Of a DNA stretch of 8,432 nucleotides, positions 5,181-8,432 are shown piece by piece. The stretch comes from Thermoleophilia bacterium (GTDB lineage: Bacteria > Actinomycetota > Thermoleophilia > Gaiellales > Gaiellaceae). How positions within the stretch are numbered: position 1 is the first letter of the stretch; each line of letters starts with the position of its first letter. The notes under the pieces are model-generated. The model was not told the DNA's origin. It saw nothing but the letters and a program-made list of their open reading frames with translations, and did no database searches. The stretch lies in contig JAICZB010000093.1 in assembly GCA_025933895.1 (NCBI GenBank), positions 1 to 8,432 on the forward strand, given 5' to 3'. The position numbers were made by a program, and so were the translations under genes.

Positions 5181-5947
5181 CGACGGCCCTCTTCGTCCCT
5201 CGCTGCGCATGAGTCAACTGCCACATGATCAGCGAGACACAGATGCACTTCTGAGAGAAGTGCCTCCTCGGAGCTCTTAGCGCACCCTCAGAGGCTGCGA
5301 GAGGAACGGTTCGAGCCGCCGCGACGCAATTGTTCCGGTCGCCCTCCTGAGTGCCGGGACGAGGTGCGCCGCATCAAGGATGCATCTGCGTCGCCGCCTG
5401 CTCGCCGAGTGGTGCCAGACGGCGCGCCGCGACCCTGCCAGGAACGTGGTGCTCGCCTATCGCCGTGCCAAGGTCGACGACCCGAACCAGTCGGCTCACG
5501 CGCTCGCAGTCGAGTAGCTGGCGACTCGGCAGCTAAGCCGTCAGACTGAATGGGGCTACGTCGCTTGCAGCGGCGCTCAAATCGAAGCTCCATCTACCTC
5601 GTAGATCGCGAGTGGCTCGAACGAGAGACGCCCGTGCCCGGACTCAACCCGACCGCCACGCCCGAACGTGCTACCCGCGGGCTCCGACGACGCGCGGCGG
5701 CGAAGCGCTTGGTCGCATCGGTCAAAGGCACGAGCAACTCGGCCAGCATTTGATGCGGCGTCCACGGCGGACCGCGGCCGACCGTGAGCGCGTAGCACGC
5801 GCACGCTTGCTGCGCGCGGAGCGCCGTTCAGACCCCAAGGATCGAGGAAAGCCCGAACTGCCAGGCGTTGGCCTGTGAGTTGTCGGGTCGAGGGTCGTCC
5901 GCGAGACGGATTCGGGATCGCAGGGACCGCCTCTCGGGCATGCGGCA
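5181..5947. other. Gene-poor stretch, possibly decayed DNA
   Basis: About 770 bases with no frame I can defend on either strand; the longer open frames are arginine-rich products of GC-rich sequence without Shine-Dalgarno or recognisable motifs. The most coding-like piece is 5380-5517 (+), 45 codons with high third-position GC ending DDPNQSAHALAVE, which may be a remnant or a small gene, but it has no properly spaced ribosome site. A hairpin sits near the left end. The 11-mer CGGTTCGAGCC at 5307-5317 also occurs in the T arm of the tRNA-Ala gene, without further similarity. This stretch may hold the right end of the mobile element. Confidence 0.45.
5245..5263. terminator. Compact hairpin after the nucleotidyltransferase-fold gene
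   Basis: GCACTTCT-GAG-AGAAGTGC forms an 8-bp perfect stem with a 3-base loop, 64 bases after the stop codon. No T tract follows (CTCCTCGG), so it may be a weak or factor-assisted terminator, an RNA 3' end, or a protein-binding dyad. Confidence 0.4.
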
Positions 5948-5976
5948 TTGACGTCTGACCGGGGACGTCGTATGGT
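5948..5976 (+). promoter_or_regulatory. Promoter of the secreted protein-sigma-anti-sigma operon
   Basis: TTGACG (5948-5953) and TATGGT (5971-5976) are separated by exactly 17 bases, each close to the housekeeping sigma consensus. Transcription would begin near 5983, giving a leader of about 48 bases that contains the ribosome site GAAGGGAG (6016-6023) seven bases before the GTG. It is the best-formed promoter in the window. Whether the operon's own sigma also uses it cannot be told. Confidence 0.6.
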
Positions 5977-6030
5977 CGATCTACTGCGGCGTCCGGACAA
6001 CCCGCCTCGGATCGTGAAGGGAGTCCCGCC

Positions 6031-6801
6031 GTGAGACAAGCAGCTCGTCTCCTTCTTTCATCAGTACTTCTCCTGTGTGCCCTCCCGGCTGCTAACGCTT
6101 CCGCCACTAGCACCGGTCCGGCGCCGTGCAACCCCAGCACGGGGGTGTGTGACAGCCAAGGTATCCGGTACCGCCCGGCGTCGACCGGCGGCGGGTCCGA
6201 CAACGGCACCCGTGCTTACCTTGCGGGAACGGGGCACACTAACTCTACCGGCGGCATAGCCGCCACCGTCGCGATCTTCCAAAATACGGGTGCGTCTAAT
6301 CCCGGCTACATCCAGGGTGGTGAAGTTTCTCAGTCTTCGGATTGGTCGAGCGACTGCGTTTCTGGCGCAGCGACCGACGTATTTCTGGAGTACTTCGTGA
6401 GCGGAAGTTCTATCGGTCACTGCCCGTATCACCATGGTATTACGGCATTTGGCAATGGAGGACTCTTTACAGTGGCGGAGGCCGCTAACGGATGGGAGTT
6501 CTTCTGGAATGGCAATGGGGTGTGGACCCAAAGTGGATCTCTTGGCTTCATGGACGGCTGGAGCATGGCGTTCGCTGAGGCGTTCGTGAATCCAAACAAG
6601 ACCGGCCCTTCTTACGCGATGACTTGGGGGCCTAATGGACAGATCTCTTGGCAGTTCAAGACCTCGAGCAAGCCCTACACCACGATCGATACTTCGGATA
6701 GGTGGGCTAACCTCGATAGTGACAAAGTCACCGATTCGGATGGCGATTGGAACCTAGGCGGAACTCCTTCGCCGTTCAACATCAACTGGACTGGATGGTG
6801 A
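6031..6801 (+). CDS. Secreted protein of unknown function
   Basis: A 256-residue protein not recognised as any named family. It begins with a clear Sec signal peptide: basic MRQAAR, hydrophobic LLLSSVLLLCALPAA, then ANA (21-23) as probable cleavage site; C16 is not in a proper lipobox. The mature part is rich in Gly, Ser, Thr, Asn and aromatic residues, as in extracellular beta-sandwich proteins, and has four cysteines likely to pair as C33-C40 and C109-C131. Near the end DSDKVTDSDGDW (229-240) resembles an acidic calcium-binding loop. The GTG start has GAAGGGAG seven bases upstream. GC and third-position GC are visibly lower than in neighbouring genes (many AAT, TCT, GGA, ATT codons), suggesting recent acquisition or relaxed codon use. 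Its TGA overlaps the start region of the sigma gene, so it is the first gene of that operon and may be a product or sensor of the regulon. Confidence 0.78.
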   Translation: MRQAARLLLSSVLLLCALPAANASATSTGPAPCNPSTGVCDSQGIRYRPASTGGGSDNGTRAYLAGTGHTNSTGGIAATVAIFQNTGASNPGYIQGGEVSQSSDWSSDCVSGAATDVFLEYFVSGSSIGHCPYHHGITAFGNGGLFTVAEAANGWEFFWNGNGVWTQSGSLGFMDGWSMAFAEAFVNPNKTGPSYAMTWGPNGQISWQFKTSSKPYTTIDTSDRWANLDSDKVTDSDGDWNLGGTPSPFNINWTGW

Positions 6802-7421
6802 ACAGTCCACAGGCCAGTCCATCGGCGCTAGGTACCAACGTGCCGGAACTGTTCTGCGCGTTGCGGGAAACCAGGTGTGTGGAGGACAAGTTCGAGGAGG
6901 TGTTCGAGGCCGAGCTTGACTCGCTACACGGCTATCTCGCCCGGCGTCTAGGCAGCGCGGCGGCCGATGACCTTGCGGCAGATACGTTCGTTATCGCCTA
7001 TCGGCGCTGGAGCGACTTCGACGCGTCGCGTCCGGTTCGGCCCTGGCTGTATGGGATTGCAGCGAACCTACTCCAGCACCATTGGCGCAAGGAGCGCCGT
7101 ATGCTGCGTGCTTATGCTCGCACGGGTCTCGACCCGGTCGCGCAGGATGACGAGGCGGCTGTGGAACGGCTCGACGCTCGGGCAGAGAACGCCCATCTTG
7201 CGCAAGCGCTCGCAGAACTTCGGCCTGCGGAGCGGGATGTTCTCCTGTTACACGCTTGGGCTGAGTTGAGTGATGGCGACATCGCCCAGGCCTTGTCCCT
7301 GCCAGTCGGGACGGTGAAGTCACGGCTCAGCCGTGCTCGTGATCACATGCGGAACCGTCTCGGCGGTAGCGGGAAAGTGGAGGTAGAGACTACGAGTGCC
7401 GTCGAGGAGGTAGGACGATGA
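6795..7421 (+). CDS. ECF-type RNA polymerase sigma factor
   Basis: Extracytoplasmic-function sigma factors pair with a membrane anti-sigma and direct RNA polymerase to a small regulon. The 208-residue form shows region 2 at about 33-103: the helix FEEVFEAELDSLHGYLARRLG, the core-binding helix DDLAADTFVIAYRRW (58-72) and the -10-recognising RPWLYGIAANLLQHHWRKERR (82-102). Region 4 spans about 134-189: LAQALAELRPAERDVLLLHAWAEL, then the HTH LSDGDIAQALSLPVGTVKSRLSRAR (158-182) for the -35. The linker is acidic. Start choice is open: ATG 6795 and GTG 6798 overlap the upstream stop (ATGGTGA) and suit coupling, while GTG 6879 gives 180 residues, nearer the usual ECF length and the region 2 boundary. 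None has a strong ribosome site. The stop overlaps the next gene as ATGA. Confidence 0.88.
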   Translation: MVNSPQASPSALGTNVPELFCALRETRCVEDKFEEVFEAELDSLHGYLARRLGSAAADDLAADTFVIAYRRWSDFDASRPVRPWLYGIAANLLQHHWRKERRMLRAYARTGLDPVAQDDEAAVERLDARAENAHLAQALAELRPAERDVLLLHAWAELSDGDIAQALSLPVGTVKSRLSRARDHMRNRLGGSGKVEVETTSAVEEVGR

Positions 7422-8356
7422 GAGACGAGATGAAGCTTCTTCGCCAGTTTCGGGCCGATCTGCCGGCTCCGGACGCTGAGACTCGACGCCAGATCCGTAC
7501 ACACGTTATGCAAGCGGGCCGGCGGCGCTCCCGGTTCGGGGCACCAGGTTGGCTGCACGGCGCCCGTTTTTCGACTCGGGGATCCCGCCTTCGTACCATG
7601 CGCTGGCGGGTCGTCTTCGGACTCGCGATCGCGGTAGGAGCAGCTGGGATCGCGGCGGCAGCGACCGGGGGAGGCGCTTCGACTCCGAAGAACGCGCAGA
7701 CCACTGCCCAGGGAATCGACGGTCTCGTTTCGCAGGTGCAGAGCAGCTTCGGCGACGGCAGCATTCTCTCTGCTTCTATGAACGGATCGCTCCTCAGCGT
7801 GAAGGTTGCGGCTGCCGACCAGCCATCAGAAGTACACGCAAGCTTCGAGGCTCAGATGCTCGCCTATGCCGTACGGGATTGGTTGAACGCGAATGGCCAA
7901 GCGCCGATCAATTCGGTCCAGTACCTCGATTCGAGCGGCGCGGAGTTGAAAGACGAGGGTGTGGACCCGGTAGGGAACAATGCAAGCGTTGCTCCGCTTG
8001 GCAACGGCGCATGCAATTCGGCTGCGCAGGCTGCGCAGGCGGAGCAAGCCTCTCTGACGGTTGGATCGGTCCTGACGCTTCCCTATGCCGGTGGAGCCTG
8101 CGCGTTCAAGTTCCAAACACCGGATCCGTCCGGTTTCGCGGCCAACGCACCGCTCACGATCAACAAGCTCGTGAATGGCATGGGCGACCCGAACGAACGC
8201 GCGTATCTCGTGGAGGTCGACGACCAAGCCGGTACTCCGGAGTTCGTTGCAAGCTACATCCCAAGCGCGGGCGGTCAGGCGTACATCAAGCCGGGCCTCA
8301 GCACAGTCTTCGACGGCGGAGGACGTCCCATAGGCGGTCCGCCGACCCAGCCGTAG
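7418..8356 (+). CDS. Single-pass membrane protein, putative anti-sigma factor
   Basis: A 312-residue protein. The N-terminus MRDEMKLLRQFRADLPAPDAE resembles the opening of actinobacterial membrane proteins encoded directly after ECF/SigE-like sigma genes (CU044_5270-like, from memory). A basic cytoplasmic segment of about 60 residues leads to one hydrophobic helix (VVFGLAIAVGAAGIAAAATG, about 65-84), followed by an extracytoplasmic domain of about 225 residues with two cysteines and a perfect 9-base tandem repeat at 8021-8038 (Ala-Ala-Gln twice). Cytoplasmic N-terminus, one helix and an outer sensor is the anti-sigma layout, but no zinc HxxxCxxC motif is present, so sigma binding is inferred from position. 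The ATG overlaps the sigma stop (ATGA) and has GAGGAGG seven bases upstream. The end is Pro/Gly-rich. Confidence 0.75.
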   Translation: MRDEMKLLRQFRADLPAPDAETRRQIRTHVMQAGRRRSRFGAPGWLHGARFSTRGSRLRTMRWRVVFGLAIAVGAAGIAAAATGGGASTPKNAQTTAQGIDGLVSQVQSSFGDGSILSASMNGSLLSVKVAAADQPSEVHASFEAQMLAYAVRDWLNANGQAPINSVQYLDSSGAELKDEGVDPVGNNASVAPLGNGACNSAAQAAQAEQASLTVGSVLTLPYAGGACAFKFQTPDPSGFAANAPLTINKLVNGMGDPNERAYLVEVDDQAGTPEFVASYIPSAGGQAYIKPGLSTVFDGGGRPIGGPPTQP

Positions 8357-8362
8357 GGAATA

Positions 8363-8401
8363 CCTGTGACGGGGCCGCCGTCAGGCAGGCCCCGTCACAG
8401 G
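8363..8401 (+). terminator. Hairpin terminator of the sigma-factor operon
   Basis: A perfect 14-bp stem (8363-8376 with 8388-8401, CCTGTGACGGGGCC / GGCCCCGTCACAGG) with an 11-base loop, six bases after the stop codon. No T tract follows, which is common for GC-rich actinobacterial terminators. Its symmetry means it could act in both directions. Confidence 0.65.
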
Positions 8402-8432
8402 CGCAGCCGTCGCTCGCGTGACGCCTACTAGA

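Noticed and set aside
5307..5317. 11-base match (CGGTTCGAGCC) to the tRNA-Ala T arm as a possible attR
   Set aside because: Flanks do not match, and a true attR should continue through the tRNA 3' end. T-arm-like 11-mers in GC-rich DNA can arise by chance.
5552..5594. tRNA-like remnant: GGGGCTA followed 27 bases later by AAGCTCCATC, resembling the two acceptor strands of tRNA-Ala
   Set aside because: The interior cannot form D, anticodon or T arms and the matches are 7 and 9 bases, near chance expectation.
5577..6209. Leftward 210-codon open frame across the gene-poor stretch and the secreted gene start
   Set aside because: It overlaps the strong promoter and signal-peptide region of the secreted gene, has Arg/Ala-rich shadow composition and no ribosome site or known motif.
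7549..8421. Rightward 290-codon frame overlapping the putative anti-sigma gene
   Set aside because: Arg/Gly/Cys-rich composition typical of a +1 shadow; the other frame has the ATGA coupling, ribosome site and membrane helix.

Overview
The window is about 8.4 kb of GC-rich DNA (roughly two thirds G+C by eye) with many GTG starts, ATGA/GTGA stop-start overlaps, and -10 boxes six or seven bases in front of start codons. It carries a NucS/EndoMS mismatch endonuclease and a sigma/anti-sigma pair of actinobacterial style. Together these point to an actinobacterium; Thermoleophilia (Gaiellales/Solirubrobacterales) is my best guess, by inference and without a database search.

Left part (1-2254), likely chromosomal core. 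A truncated leftward gene for a membrane-anchored or exported protein diverges from nucS. nucS ends tail to tail with a leftward gene for a short RuBisCO-like protein (RLP), the two stop codons sharing a CTAG palindrome. Divergent from the RLP gene is a small thioredoxin-fold (GST N-terminal-like) protein, followed by tRNA-Ala(CGC) with the diagnostic G3-U70 pair and a strong intrinsic terminator.

Middle part (about 2255-5180), mobile-element-like. A leftward operon xis-int-hicA-hicB begins at 4235. The int/hicA and hicA/hicB junctions are 4-nt GTGA and ATGA overlaps, so a type II toxin-antitoxin pair is welded to a tyrosine integrase. Diverging from it is a rightward pair: an XRE-type HTH regulator and a nucleotidyltransferase-fold protein whose putative catalytic acidic residues are mostly replaced. 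The tRNA-Ala gene is the obvious candidate integration site, but no convincing second att copy is seen in the window.

Gene-poor stretch (5181-5947). It holds one compact hairpin and no open frame I can defend. It may be decayed DNA.

Right part (5948-8401), a sigma-factor operon. A good -35/-10 promoter precedes a secreted protein of unknown function with clearly lower GC. Its stop overlaps the start region of an ECF sigma factor, whose stop overlaps the start of a single-pass membrane protein resembling the proteins paired with such sigma factors (putative anti-sigma). A perfect 14-bp hairpin closes the unit. The layout suggests a cell-surface or secreted-protein regulon controlled by its own sigma/anti-sigma switch.
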